64,000 nucleotides of DNA from contig JABAKD010000017.1 in the NCBI GenBank assembly GCA_012845835.1, positions 2,851,001-2,915,000 of the forward strand, read 5' to 3'. The notes beneath the pieces were generated by a model, which did no database searches, had not been told where the DNA came from, and saw nothing but the letters and a program-made list of their open reading frames with translations. How positions within the stretch are numbered: position 1 is the stretch's first letter; each line of letters starts with the position of its first letter. Source of the DNA: Undaria pinnatifida. Its lineage: Eukaryota; Sar; Phaeophyceae; Laminariales; Alariaceae. The translations under genes were made by a program, and so were the position numbers. Shown here piece after piece: positions 23,601 to 34,458 of the stretch.

Positions 23601-26600
23601 CGTGGAAAAAGCCACCGAAACAATCGGGGCTTCCACCGCAATCCCGCCGAGGTACAGGACGATGCTCGACGTGACACACAAACCACATAATATCTTCCAG
23701 CACGTACTCTGCAATGAAGAGGCTTACACGCCAAACACTAAAAACGGCCCCCATTAAAAAACTGTAATATTGTCTACGTTTTATCCCATGCCGACGTACC
23801 AGGTATCTGGCCCATAGCAGGTATCTGGTGCGCCAACACCTTTAGGATTACAGCCCCAATTCGGGAACCAATCACTTGAAATTAGAGTCAGATGTAGGTT
23901 TCTTCACACTGCAGTACTAAAAGGGGTTAAAAACCCTGTCACTAATGCAGAAATCAAAGCACACAAAAATCCACGTGTTTTGTTGGTTAAAATGCGTGTG
24001 ATGCGATTCCACTGGGGCTACGGAGAAGAAGGCCACGGAAATCATTGGGGCCTCACCGCAATCCCACCAACGTACAAGACGATGCTTGAGTGGACAAACA
24101 AACTACATCATTGCTCAAAACACGCACGGCGCAATGAAGAGATCGAAAACAAAAACAAAAAGATCTTTATTGCCCCCCCTTTTTCTCTACTGTATCCCAC
24201 AGCGAAGGCTACTGAAATCATTGCAGATCTCACCGCAATCCCACCGACGTACAAGACGAGGCTTGACGTTTTTAGGGTCTTGATCAGGCTGTGGCTCGAC
24301 GCCCCCACAAGGCCAAACATGCCGAAGACGTGTTTCAAGATGGGAATCCGTTGGATTACGCTCGCAGCGCATGTAGGAGGAGTTAGCCGCGGGGCCTGTG
24401 GTTGATCGCAGGATTTTTGGTATGGGTGGGTGGCACGGTTGTTGGTATTGGCAAAGTGGGTGGTCGTTGATGATGAGTGCTGGGTGTTGGGAGGGGGGGG
24501 GGGTGTTGGGTGTTGGCGTTGTTTCTGTTGGCGCCCGTGTTGGTGGTGTTGTTTGCTATTACGCAGTGTTGCGGTCGCGTACTGTTTGGCTACTGCTGTA
24601 GGTCAAGGGCTAAAGTAAAGGTGTTGGAAAGGGGGGGGTGTTGGCTATACAGTGTTGCGGTCGCGTACTGTTTGGCTACTGCTGTAGGTCAAAGGCTAAA
24701 TAAAGGTGTTGGGAAGGGGGGGGGGGTGTTGGTCGTGTTGTTTGCTATTATACAGTGTTGCTGTCGCGTACTGTTTGGCTACTGCTGTAGGTCAAAGGCT
24801 AAAGCTGAGACTAGACCTTCCACCTACTCACGGGCACACAGCACGCGGCTTGATTCGTCGTGTCATGGAAAAACGAAATAAAATGAAAAAACACGCACAA
24901 ACAAACCGAAACGCGGAAAAACAAAACCACAAAATCACGCACAACGAAAAACACAATATGTTAATGGACACATTTTCGTGTACTTGCGCGTTGACACTGG
25001 ATTCGTTCCCGGGGAGCACGTAGGTGCTTGCTATCGTATCGGAATCTGATGGTGTCGTATTGAGGGCGTTCGGCTAAAAACCTCCCACAAAAAAGTTAGT
25101 AATCGCGTACGTTGGCGGCTGTTGCTACGCTTCTTGCACAAAAAGAAGCGCGTCGCTCCCTTCTTTGTTTCTCTGGCTCGGTGCACGCCACAAACAAAGG
25201 AGAACTAGAAAGAAACAAAATAATGAACCAATGAGCCAACGAACCATTAGACTAACCATATACTAAAATTCTGAACCATAGCCAAACAAAATACAAACAA
25301 AAAAACACAAAAACGATCATGAACCGAACCCGTCAAATAGAGCAGTTGAATCCTCGTCCCCCAATCAAACAAGTGGCTGGTTCATGCAAAAGTAAATTGA
25401 CACATATCCACCTAATACCTGTAGGAATCCCGACAGACCAACAATTTCGTAGAAAATACTGTAGAGCTATCGGATTAGGCCTTTCGCGAGGAACAGTGAA
25501 AACGCGCGATCGATGTTTTAACACCTCGTAACGCTGAGTATCGTGCACCCGAACGGATAGTGGCAGGTAATAGTGACAGATCCGGGTATGTACCCGCCGG
25601 GTACCGGGGAGTAAACGAGCGGGGTACAGCCCTACAGCAGTGTGCCCGCGTGTTCTCTCTATGTAAAAAAAAGCAGAAGTTCATCCTACGGGGAGTGTGT
25701 TATCTTGTGGAATATACCGTACATGATCGAAGGTCTTTTCAGTTGCTCGTTTGCAACGGAAGCACCTCCATCATTTAGAAGATGCAACAAGGGCGTGTGT
25801 AGTAGCGCATACTCTGGCGACACCCGAGGGGTGTGCCATGACACATAGTCGGGTATGACCACATCAACTAGATACTGTACCCGGGAGTCCAAGAGTGTAT
25901 ACCGACAAAACACGCCCTTGAAGACGCACTGCAAGGCAAAATCTACCGCCCGGGAAATAACCCACGCGCAAGGAGAGGGGGGAACGGTGAGGGCTCCGCC
26001 GAGGATAGCGGCACACCAAATGCCGGGATGATCGACCCAAAACTATGTGGAGGAGAAAAAGAAAGAGAATATTCAGCGATTGGTTTCTGGTTTTGACATG
26101 CATATATTGCTATGTGTTTTGGGGCATACATATCATGTATAGAGCGGGCAAACCTCCGTTCATCATCATTCCTGTACTACTGTAGGACAAAAAAAAAGGT
26201 ACATGTATAAAAAACCCGAAGAGGCACAAACGCGCGAGCTGTTTAATATTTCCTCCTTCCTGACCCAATGGTTGATTTGGGGGTGGATTTCGCTGTTACT
26301 TTGTTAATAATTATATTTTATAGCGTATCGAAAGAGTTTCGATGCTCGTAGTGTACATCAAAATATCCGAAAGGCTTTTCATGGTGTGTGGAACCGAACC
26401 GCGTTCTTCAATTTTCCAAATTACACGGTGCCATGCGGCGCAGTTGTTAGTTTTTCGAAATGCTACGGTGCGGCTCGGTGGGGGGTTTATTCTTCAAGAA
26501 TCATACGGTGTGGTCCAGTGCAGTTTGAAGTTGCAGTGCAGTGCGGCTCGGTTAAAACCGGTCAACACCGCACCACACTGTACTTGCACCGTAGTAAACT

Positions 26601-29251
26601 ACCTGACTTCCTAGACCCCCGTTTTTTTTCACGAATTTTATTCTTGTAAGAGTCGAACGGCGCTCTTCGGTGAGGGTGTGTTCTTCAGAATCTTGCGGTG
26701 CGGTTTGGTGCGGACTGTAAATTGTCATGTTCCTATATACGTTGCGGTTCGGTGCAGTTTTATCAAAGGAGCACCGGTACGGTGCGGTGTACGGTTCCGT
26801 AAACACTCACCGAACCGAACGATATCGTAAGAAAAAACGCACCGTGAAAACCCTAAAACCATGCAGCTTTCGATCCGTGATATCGATCGCGTTTGGCTCT
26901 ACTTCCCTTGGCATCCTCGTATTACGTACGCTGAGATACTGGATCAAACAAAGCGTCGTATGTATTGATTTATCGAAGTCGTGCACTACAGATTTCATTT
27001 TTCGTTCTTCGGCGCCGGAGCATATCGACCTCTAGCCGTGTATTTCCAACAGAACGCGGCATTAAACCTGTTTTAAGAATGCTTATAAAATGGCGACAAA
27101 AAAAGGCGAGATCCATCATATCAAGCGACATGCAACAACGGTGAGAATCTGATTCGTAGCACGGGCCGGTTTGTCCCTCAAGCATGAGCGTAGGGGATGG
27201 ATAAGAACGGTCTCAACAGCTGACGATTGCGTAGAACGTTAGAAATATTTGGACGATGAGTGAGCTGGCGAACGTCATCATAACAACTTCAACCACAATA
27301 GTGATGGCGACAATAAATACAGCAATAACACCAATACCAAGTCTAACATCAACACCAACAACGAGATCGACGTTGACACTACCACAACAAAAATATAACA
27401 GTCACCACCACCACTACCAATTAACACCACCATCACCAAAAACAACATCAACACCCACAACACCAACAACAACGTCAGCAACGGCAAAACCGACACCGAT
27501 ATCAACACCAACACCAACACAACCACCACCACCGTCAACACTGCCGCCAACATATCTTCAAAACCTCACGTAATCAAAAACAGAACTAACCAGATGGATG
27601 CCCGCACAGATGCCGGCGATCGACATGACCCCATGTGGCTGTATGGCGTAGATTATCTTCTTGTCCTTCTCGATCTCCATCAGCTCTGCTTCCGAGGTTT
27701 CCATTACCTGCGTGGCGTTATCACGGTTTTGTAACGCCAAAATCGAGGAAATGTTAGTCAAAGGCGGACTTGCTGGACTGAGACACAACCGTAAATCGGT
27801 GGGGATGCAGACAAGAGATGGGGAGATTTATTGCAATGCCACACAAGCATTGGGTTGAAGAATTCAAGCTGGACCACGTGGATGTAGAGACAGACAAGTA
27901 GGACAAACGTCAAATATCAGCAACGTTAGAGCCCACACTACTACCATGGTAGTATTGTAGAGCTAAGCCTAGAAAGAGGGGAAGGCAGAGGCAGAGAGAG
28001 CGCGGTAGAGCTCCGTTTTTTCCCACGAACCGCTCAGAGCTAAGCATGTTACACGCCAAACTAAAAACGACAAAAAACAATCGCATGAAAGACCGCTTGC
28101 TCTTTGTTGCCCGCCCAACTCCACCTCATCCCCCGGCATTGTAAGGATGCGAGGGTTTATGGTCACACGACTACGGCCATGCATGAATATCGAGTACACC
28201 CTCCCCTCCCCCAACTCCACCTCCCGTTTCCCCGCGAGTTTCCGTCGACAGCATTTCCCCCCTCCCTCCGCCTCACTCCTCAAACTCTCCACATGTGCCG
28301 ACCAATCCACCGTCCCCTCGCCCAACAACGTTTAAATAGACTAAACCAATTCCCGCTTTGACCACCTGCTCAAAACTTTGTATCGCTTGGGCATGCACTT
28401 GAAGAACCTCTCACCCCTACCGACTCAAAATACTAAAAGCTCATTCCCGCCTTGCCATTTATTCAAGACCGTTGAGCTGGGGTACGCACTTGAACTACCC
28501 ACCATAACTCCGCCACCCCTTGGCGCTTTTACAACTGGAAACCCGTTTTGGGGACAATTTTACTTGTAGTTAGCATAGGGAGGGGTTTGGGGGATCTGAA
28601 GAGGTTCACGCCTCCAAACACCGCCCCCGCCATAACGCATCGAAACACTAAGAACCACTCCTCCCCCCTTCCCCTCCTCCCCCCCAAAGGCCTCAAAATA
28701 CTACAAACCCCTTCCTGCTCCGCTAGCTCACCTGCTAAAAATGTGGATTTTGAGCACGCACTTGAGAACTACCCCCATCGCCCCTCCCCCACTCCCCCCC
28801 CCCTAAACGCCACAGAAAAAAACGTGCCCGCCCCTTCACCTTCTCAAAATCTTGTACGAGTTTGAGGACACACTTGAAGAACGCCTCACCCCCGCCATCC
28901 ACCCCTCCTGTTCACATGCCACAACAAAAACGCCTCCGAACAAAAACCAGCTAAAAAGCACAACATCCTTCTCACCTGCTCAAAATCATGGACCTTGAGC
29001 GCGCACTTGAAGAACCACGTCGAAAGCAACTTGGGGAAGCGCTTGGAGGGCAGCAGCACCGACACAGCATAGGGCAGAAAGAGCACGGCCGCGGCCGCTT
29101 TGGAGACGAAGAAAAAGAGAAGTGCCACGGCGGGGAGCCAGAGAAGCGCGTAGAAGTAGCAGGCGCTGAAGAGGGAGACCGCGACGGTGCCGACGAAGCG
29201 CTCGAGGGGGGTCCCCGTGGTGGTCGGGGTGTAGGAAACTATTTTTCCCAT
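17545..29251 (-). CDS. DGAT2: DGAT2-family acyltransferase (diacylglycerol/monoacylglycerol O-acyltransferase type), 7 exons
   Basis: Exons in order: 29251-28976, 27707-27591, 24395-24234, 22655-22524, 22224-22123, 19676-19606 and 17644-17545. Together they give 960 nt and 319 residues, and all six introns are GT-AG. The family moves a fatty acyl group from acyl-CoA to diacylglycerol (or monoacylglycerol) at the endoplasmic reticulum, the last step of triacylglycerol synthesis. Visible features are a hydrophobic hairpin (about 21-67), QPHG at 115-118 in place of the usual HPHG, GGIAE at 182-186, KRKGF at 201-205, PCYYFGN at 218-224, WGRWGLPVP at 251-259, TGKPI at 268-272 and a C-terminal YHAIY...LFDTYK segment. 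Five introns are phase 0 and the last is phase 2. An upstream in-frame ATG at 29416 would add 55 low-complexity residues; I prefer 29251. Exact acceptor choice (DAG or MAG) cannot be read from sequence. Confidence 0.93.
17690..17710. repeat. 21-base G run (C run on the gene's sense strand)
   Basis: Uninterrupted G from 17690 to 17710. On the sense strand of the acyltransferase gene it is a C-tract 46-66 nt upstream of the exon 7 acceptor, so it may serve as polypyrimidine tract. Confidence 0.85.
18425..19215. repeat. Diverged repeated segments in intron 6
   Basis: Segments near 18425-18560, 18725-18930 and 19035-19215 share GACAGGCT.AGAC..AAGCAACTCG, CGCGCACA, and GCTGCTGTGCGGCAGGGTTG followed by TAGCGTTG. 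They are separated by about 300 bp. No protein is supported. Confidence 0.6.
19606..19676 (-). CDS. DGAT2: Acyltransferase exon 6 (residues 264-286)
   Basis: Acceptor TTCAG|GTG, donor GACAA|GTGAGT (phase 2). Encodes VICVTGKPIGVPKKEFPSDE then DVD, the conserved VxGxPIxVPKxExPTxEEV segment. Confidence 0.92.
20043..20188. repeat. 77-bp tandem duplication in intron 5
   Basis: GTTGCTCTCCCCCGGTGGCT... ending CGCTCCCACGGGATGGT occurs at 20043 and 20120, with one visible base difference (CACCAGATA/CACCTGATA). Confidence 0.92.
20280..20412 (-). repeat. Diverged copy of the exon 5 3' boundary with intron flank (copy b)
   Basis: Reads LWGRWGLPMPMPCE on the minus strand, very close to LWGRWGLPVPMPCK, followed by GAG|GATTTT, so the donor is lost. 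It sits 1.7 kb beyond exon 5. Confidence 0.82.
21198..21262. repeat. 37-bp tandem duplication in intron 5
   Basis: GTGTGCTTAGTAAGGTGACT followed by ATTAATA occurs twice in direct succession. Confidence 0.88.
21842..21984 (-). repeat. Diverged copy of the exon 5 3' boundary with intron flank (copy a)
   Basis: Reads QWGLPLPMPCK on the minus strand, followed by AAG|GCATAC, so the donor GT has become GC. Its intron-side flank (GACGGATACACGG...GAGGCGTTTTTGAGGGG) recurs around 19810-19880, 20290-20345 and 22060-22105, so the duplicated unit spans exon edge and intron. Confidence 0.82.
22123..22224 (-). CDS. DGAT2: Acyltransferase exon 5 (residues 230-263)
   Basis: Acceptor CACAG|ATC, donor AAG|GTAACC. 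Encodes ...NISRKLGVSITILWGRWG and LPVPMPCK, the conserved SRKLxVSxxxxWGRxGLPxP block. Intron 4 before it is only 299 bp. Confidence 0.92.
22431..22497 (-). repeat. Tandem copy of the exon 4 3' boundary
   Basis: A 67-bp direct duplicate adjoining the true boundary (22498-22564), lying just inside intron 4. It reads PCYSFDNSTVWE, against PCYYFGNTTVLE. The donor has decayed from GAG|GTGAGG to GAG|ATGGAA. Confidence 0.88.
22524..22655 (-). CDS. DGAT2: Acyltransferase exon 4 (residues 186-229)
   Basis: Acceptor GGTAG|GAG, donor GAG|GTGAGG. Starts with the glutamate of GGIAE and encodes ELFMSTPAEERLYVGKRKGF and AMRTGSEVIPCYYFGN, matching the conserved KRxGFxKLAxxxGxxLVPxYxFG block. Confidence 0.94.
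22790..22877. repeat. 44-bp tandem duplication
   Basis: GGTGATTCAGTTG...CCACCC.TAATATCTGTATCCG occurs twice in a row, between the decoy exon 4 edge and exon 4 itself. Confidence 0.85.
22896..22931 (-). repeat. Diverged copy of the exon 4 5' boundary
   Basis: The minus strand reads TACCAGGTAG then GTGCTGTTTATGTCTGCGGA, resembling the true acceptor region (GGTAG|GAGCTGTTTATG at 22655). Continuing, it would read LFMSAEERF, against LFMSTPAEERL in the exon. Confidence 0.75.
22939..23126. repeat. Perfect 106-bp palindrome plus an extra direct copy of the arm (intron 3)
   Basis: 23006-23057 and 23060-23111 are perfect reverse complements around a 2-nt centre (AA). A third, near-identical copy of the arm lies directly to the left (about 22939-23001). 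The outer flank GTGTTAATAGTGCTCA on the left matches the right flank in inverted orientation. The arms contain AGGTGAGTGTG, a donor-like string on both strands. Confidence 0.93.
23608..23722 (-). repeat. Diverged copy of the exon 3 3' boundary (copy c)
   Basis: Reads SSIVLYLGGIA on the minus strand, with donor GCG|GTGGAA. It is 420 bp beyond copy b and shares about 115 bp with it. Confidence 0.85.
24029..24141 (-). repeat. Diverged copy of the exon 3 3' boundary (copy b)
   Basis: On the minus strand it reads SSIVLYVGGIA followed by an intact donor GCG|GTGAGG. It lies about 177 bp beyond the true donor. Similarity to the true boundary covers roughly 24205-24269, and similarity to copy c covers the whole 113 bp. 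Confidence 0.85.
24234..24395 (-). CDS. DGAT2: Acyltransferase exon 3 (residues 132-185)
   Basis: Acceptor CCACAG|GCC, donor GCG|GTGAGA. Encodes TPPTCAASVIQRIPILKHVF...ASSHSLIKTL...VLYVGGIA, the family's conserved block ending in the glycine-rich motif. The glutamate that completes GGxxE is the first codon of exon 4. Confidence 0.93.
24520..24806. repeat. Three tandem copies of an 85-101-bp unit in intron 2
   Basis: CAGTGTTGCGGTCGCGTACT starts at 24566 and 24651, and again with one change at 24752. Each copy is followed by TGGCTACTGCTGTAGGTCAA and a G-run. The array lies about 130 bp upstream of the exon 3 acceptor in gene orientation. Confidence 0.9.
26386..26830. repeat. Degenerate CGGTGCGGT repeat region in intron 2
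   Basis: Variants of CGGTGCGGTTCGGTGC and TTCTTCAGAATC recur at irregular spacing, partly in inverted orientation (GCACCGTACC-like). It is either an old tandem array or a decayed element. Confidence 0.6.
27270..27560. repeat. Degenerate ACC/AAC trinucleotide tract in intron 2
   Basis: Repeated ACAACACCAACACC-like units. It is open in several frames on both strands because of its composition, and it starts about 30 bp past the exon 2 donor. Confidence 0.8.
27591..27707 (-). CDS. DGAT2: Acyltransferase exon 2 (residues 93-131)
   Basis: Acceptor ACGCAG|GTA, donor CTG|GTTAGT. Carries the acyltransferase active-site block as YAIQPHGVMSIAGIC. The usual first histidine of HPHG is glutamine; plant DGAT2 proteins have EPHS here, so the first position tolerates change. 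Confidence 0.92.
28361..28886 (-). repeat. Four diverged copies of the exon 1 3' boundary in intron 1
   Basis: Copies at about 28835-28886, 28727-28771, 28454-28500 and 28361-28408 resemble the true boundary (28971-29016). Read on the minus strand they begin like TTCTTCAAGTG and end at AGCAG|GT or AGAAG|GT. The copy at 28835 would read FFKCVLKLVQDFEK, against FFKCALKVHDFEQ in the exon, with donor AAG|GTGAAG. The copy at 28727 keeps GCAG|GTGAGC but has lost one base. The copy at 28361 has GCAG|GTGGTC. Confidence 0.8.
28976..29251 (-). CDS. DGAT2: Acyltransferase exon 1 (residues 1-92)
   Basis: Starts MGKIVSYTP and ends KVHDFEQ; the donor is CAG|GTGAGA. It holds both predicted membrane segments (two hydrophobic stretches separated by about SK at 50-51), which anchor this family in the ER membrane as a hairpin. 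The 3' edge has four diverged copies in the following intron. Confidence 0.9.
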
Positions 29252-32200
29252 GGTGCTGGTGGCAGTGGCGGTGATGGTGGTGTCGGTGATGGCGTTGGCG
29301 GTGTTGGTGGGGGTGGCGTTGGGTGGTATATTTACACCGCTTGTTGACGTAGGCCGAAAGAAAATCCCGTTATCACTAGGTCTCCAAAACTTGCTGGGCT
29401 GTACCGCCTGTAGCACAAGGCCAGGCTCCTATTAATAGACAGCAGTCACAACCACTACGAGATGACAATAATGCTTCCTTCCTTCCCCCCACACCCACTT
29501 CACCTCCACCCTGAACAAGCACTAACCACCCCAACCACGATCTCCGGCCCCCCGGCAGGCCGGCGTGGAGTTCCTGGCGCGCGAGAGGGCGAGGGCGGCG
29601 GGGATGACGGGGGAGGAGAGGGACTGATGATGACCAGAATATTTTGCCTGTTTTCACAAAAGAGTTTATAACATTTGATCGATTATAACTGCTGCGCCGT
29701 AACCCAATCACACACGCTCCGGGGACACACTGAATACATAGCTCGGAAACTCTTGCAGCTGCGACCCTCGAAAAGCGGGAAACTGAAAACGCTCGAGGGC
29801 GTTTAGTCGAGATTAGTCTCACTCATTCCGACAAGAGCCGGTCCAATTTCCTCGCTTTCTGGAGCACAAAACAACTTCAAAGAGAAAAAAGTACGATTCA
29901 ACGCCCCTAGACCGACAGTCTCCCGTACGAATCGTCCTTACGCTATAATCGGTCCGTTCGTCGATCGAGCCGTTGACGATTCTAATAATGGGCTATTTGA
30001 TCGATCCACGGGTCGGTCGGTCGGTCTGTTGCACCATTCGATCGATCAGCGGGTTGATCAATCTGTCGGCTGGTGGAGAGGAATATGTCGCTTCGAAAAC
30101 CGAATGCGGTGTAAACCGCTGCATTGTTCAGACGTGGGAGAATAATGGTTGTTGTTCCATGTTCTTGTAGGAACCCATCATTGGTGGCCACGAATGTCAC
30201 TGTTTCGAGGGTCAAGCAGCGAGGAGGTCGGCCCACGTCGGAGTGCAAGGGACGGAATTTGCTACACACTATTAATACCAGGCAATCTCGTCTGTTTGGA
30301 GCGGCAGTTTGGGAAAATAACCCATACTCGCGTTTCCGAGAAAGACCACCCAGAAATAGAAATGGACGATTAAATTGTGTTACTATGCGTGAAAGGATAT
30401 ACCAGGTACGAAGTATACATTACGAGAACATACTCTTCCCGAAGAACATGGTCAGATGCTGAAAAACATGAGGTCGAACGGAGCACTCTCGCGGGAAAAG
30501 GGAAGGAGCTGGCCGTGCGTGAAAGCACGGGGCTTGACTACGGCAAGAAGTGGGCCAACATCAATCCCAAGCGAGTTTTCCCGAACGCATGGAGTGGGCT
30601 TGTCAAAGCGATAGCCTTTTTTGGGGCCATGTACAGCCATAAAACAAATGAGAAGCGGGATATATTGCCATAGCGTGAGCGCGCATAATAGGGTAAGCCC
30701 CCGCTATGATAACGCGCGTGTCGTGCAACTTCTTGCATTTGAGTCCCACGTAACCAGCATCACCCCTTAATCTTTGATTATTTTGCAGCCTGCGGCCCAA
30801 GCCGGTTCGTGTGGGTGATCCTGTGATCGTCAGTTACATTCGTCATTTTTTCCCTCTGACATCCCGAAAGAGTTAAGGGGCGGAGGCGTTTTCACTGTGG
30901 TTTTGTCAGCGCCTATGCGTCTACGGCACGCGGGGGGGGGGGGGGTCGAAGAGGACTACTTGGATCTTCAACAAGTCGTCGATATGTTGTGACGGGCTCA
31001 TCTGCTTTTTACGCTACAGGACCTCCGTGTTGTCTTTTCTATTGGTTTATAAACCCCGCTGCCAGTTTTTCAACAAAAAGAAATACAAGCTAAACTAGGA
31101 TTTCTTGCTGTGCAACACATACAACCCGCTCTTCCTTTTGTCGGGGCTTAAGAAGGGGTAAATGATGATTGCAGCATCGGCCATTCGAAACAATGCGGGT
31201 CGCGGAGCTATCCTATTGGATGATAAGTTTTGTCCGAACTGCAATAATGCAAGAGGTTGCACCGCATGGTTCTACTCGTATTGCTGTGCACTCACGGAGA
31301 TGGTGGTTTTTATCGCACATATCACTTCGTTGGTTTTGGTCGCTACAAGGTACCTGGTATATGATATCCGGGGCCCACAAGGATCAATATGAGGTTCAAT
31401 TCCGCTACTTTAATACTGGCGTGACCGAAAACGAAAACATGGCATGCTCGGCCCAATTCAAGAAAATTGTGAGGATCAAAAAGTCATTTATTTCGAAATT
31501 TCACATAAAAATCTTCAAGGCCGCAAAGTGAATGGTTGTCCTCGTTGGACGTTCCAAATATTTCGGTCGTTTTTCGTGGAGTTACTGGGGAAGGTTAGGA
31601 GCCAACAAAACGGCCGAACCTTCATTTACTGGCTCTATTGACAGTTACTGAGTGTTGTACGTTGCCCTCACACAACTTTCAGTAAAAAAACACCTCTGGT
31701 GTTGGACCGAGGATTTTGTCGAAAGTTTTTTTTGCAAGCCGCAGGTGATACGCCGATCGGCCAAGCTACTGGGTGGGTGCATACTGCCTCATGGAGGATG
31801 TAGGTCGGTGACACTCCCCCTGAGCACTACGGTAGTTCCAGAGTCAATCAACAGGAGGACTGCACACAGACGGTCATCCTTTAGTCGTGATCATTCTGCG
31901 CACAGAGAGTTCACAACAATGAAATAAACCGTTTTTTCACCGAACGACATGCAGCAAAACTATATTATTGCAGTATGCGTATCGAATCTTCACATTCTAC
32001 TTTTGAGACATACAAGTTCCGTCGTCGGAGTACGAGAAAGAGAAAACCGAAGGCATCGCAGTCGAATCGAGGGAAGCCGAATTTCACGTCAAAAGCAAAC
32101 ACATTAGGTACATATGATACACATAACATGCGTTACGTGCTTGGTTAAACATGCACTTAGCACTAGCCCTGTAAAGGCTTGCTCTGGGAACTTGCAGTGG

Positions 32201-34458
32201 CAAGCTGTGAAGCGCTTCAAAACGTGCCCCAACTTTCCTTACAGCAGTATATGTACTTCTCGTCATAAAAAAACAGCTCTTGAGTCCTTACAAAACAAAA
32301 GACTATGTGGCATTTTTTCCCGTCCAACCGTAATATTTGGGTTTATCAAGATTTTAAAGCGCACATCTGCTAGCAGTGGACCAGCATTATAAAGAGGCAC
32401 GCGTGCATTGGTGTGAATGATCCGTGTCGCGTGTTTTCACTGCGTTTGCAACCGCCGCGTATCCCCTTGCCGCTCTATTCCTATCCTCGTCAAGCCATTC
32501 CCGTAAGGTCACACGTCCAGTCCTCGACCCATCGAACACTAGCCCGCCGTCAACGGTTGAAGATGCAGATGTATGCATTTTACGCATAACAAGTACATAC
32601 ATACCAATATGTTTCATACCATAGCCTACATTTGCATTTGAACTCAAGTGCCGATAACTTGTGTTGCTAGACTTTTTTTTCTTGTATGCGGGTTTTTACA
32701 CTGAGTCCGCGATACGTGGGCACTACTGCCGAAAATCACAAAATCACGGTTGTTTTGCATATCGACCTTGCATTTGTCCACGAAGGGAAGGCCAAACGAA
32801 TATTTTGCCTCACGTTCGAACCTTGCGGGGGTGCCTGTCATCCCGTTCTCGAAAACTGGTTTTGGGCAGGATTGGCATGTTCCTTCCGGACACAAAACGC
32901 AAAAAAAAAAAAACTACCCAACTCTCCATTTTTGAGCTGGTTCTGAGCGTCGCGTAAAACCAAATCTTGTACACCCGCGAAGCCTCAAAACACTTGAAAA
33001 TACCGTAGCTTGTCAATAAGAAGCGGAAAAAGGATTGATCTTGACCCAGACCCCAAATTCTCCGTCGGGCTCGAGGTCGGCAGGGGCGTGCGCGCGGCTC
33101 CGCAGCGTGTTCTAGAGGCGTTTTTCCAAAAATATTCTGGCCGCCGACAGGTCGACGTTGACCTATCAGATCAACGTTCTGCAGGAAAGGTTATAGGCGG
33201 CTGACCAGCTTTTCGGTCGAGTCTGATATGGGATCTACCTATGTAGATGTGGAGGCGACATCTGTTTATCAGGACTCCATTTTGGTAAACAAGAGTCCCG
33301 AGTAAGGAATGAACTCCTTCGAAAACCAGCAAATGTAAACGACTGTTTTTATTGCAACTTTGTTTTCGTATTTTATAAATACATCTTCAAAAGTGTTAGG
33401 TTGGAGGTTAAGGTTACAGTTAAGGTTAGCCAGGGTTGTGATGCACGACAAAACTGGTTACAAAAAATGACTCTTTTCTATGTACTTGCTTTTAGATATG
33501 GAAGTTATTTCTGAAACAGAACTCCGGAGTGCCGTATACCGGTTCCCGACACCACTAGGAGGTATCTATTGTGTCTCCTTGCACCATTCGGTAGGTAACG
33601 AAGACACCAGGGCAAGGCAACAACAATACCAAACACGTGCGAGTGATTAAGACGCAGCCAGCATTACATCAACCAGTAGTCGGTCGAGTCTACTGTCATG
33701 GCCGGTATCAATTGAGTACATCCTTTCTCGTAAAGTAATGCTGCAAATGACAAACCGACAACAACCCCGTACACCCGCAACAATAGCTGTGCCTGGAACT
33801 ACCGGGATAGCATGCCTCTGCAACAGGCAGTATGCACCTTCTGCGTGATACATATCATGGCATGTACAGAGAGGATAGAAGCCGGCTCCAACACCATGCA
33901 CAGGAAGCGCTTCGTGAGGCATTACATAAACGGGATGTTTTCCAGGGGGAGAGTTCGTTATACTTGGTAATATACAGGGTTTCGAGTTTTCACATACGTA
34001 CTTATACTGCTGACTGCTGCTTCTGCTGCTAGAGCCTTTGAAGGAACTCGGTCTACTGCAACCCGCTGCCATTTGTCGGCAAATCTCATGGTAGCCGCTC
34101 AATCGTAGCGCCGATCGCCGCCAATCATCATCAACCGTCCTCACGAAGCCCTTACCAGGTACAAAACTCGTGTTTGATTGGCGTACTTTGGCCGCATTTC
34201 TCTTGCATATGAAGCTTGTGATTGGTCCGTCCTTACAATTTTTCCCCCCAAGTACAAGAGCTATGCCTAATAACCATGGCACGCACATGTCATAGCGAGG
34301 AGTTGAAAACACAAAAATATATGGCATGTATCGAGGGGGCAAGGGGATACACGTGTGCTCATGGTAGAAGGTCGTCAAGCGTTATAAAAAAATTTAAAAA
34401 ACATGCGAGTTGAGGTGGAAAGTATACTTGACCAAACGAAATAAAAGGGCGTACGTCT
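29252..34458. other. Intergenic, no recognisable gene
   Basis: Short overlapping frames only. 28538-28608, just inside the acyltransferase gene, has relatives at 59956-60030 and, inverted, at 58240-58315. 33066-33150 has a relative at 61012-61095. The region upstream of the acyltransferase start presumably holds its promoter, but I see no clear TATA element. Confidence 0.45.
33066..33150. repeat. Dispersed repeat, related to 61012-61095
   Basis: Both share GGGCTCGAGGTCGGCA.GGGCG, CGCGGCTCCGC.GC and GTTTTTCCA...AATA followed by TGGCCG.C. Confidence 0.7.

Noticed and set aside
27256-27573. 105-codon threonine/asparagine-rich plus frame and its 91-codon antisense
   Set aside because: Composition artefact of the ACC/AAC tract inside a DGAT2 intron.
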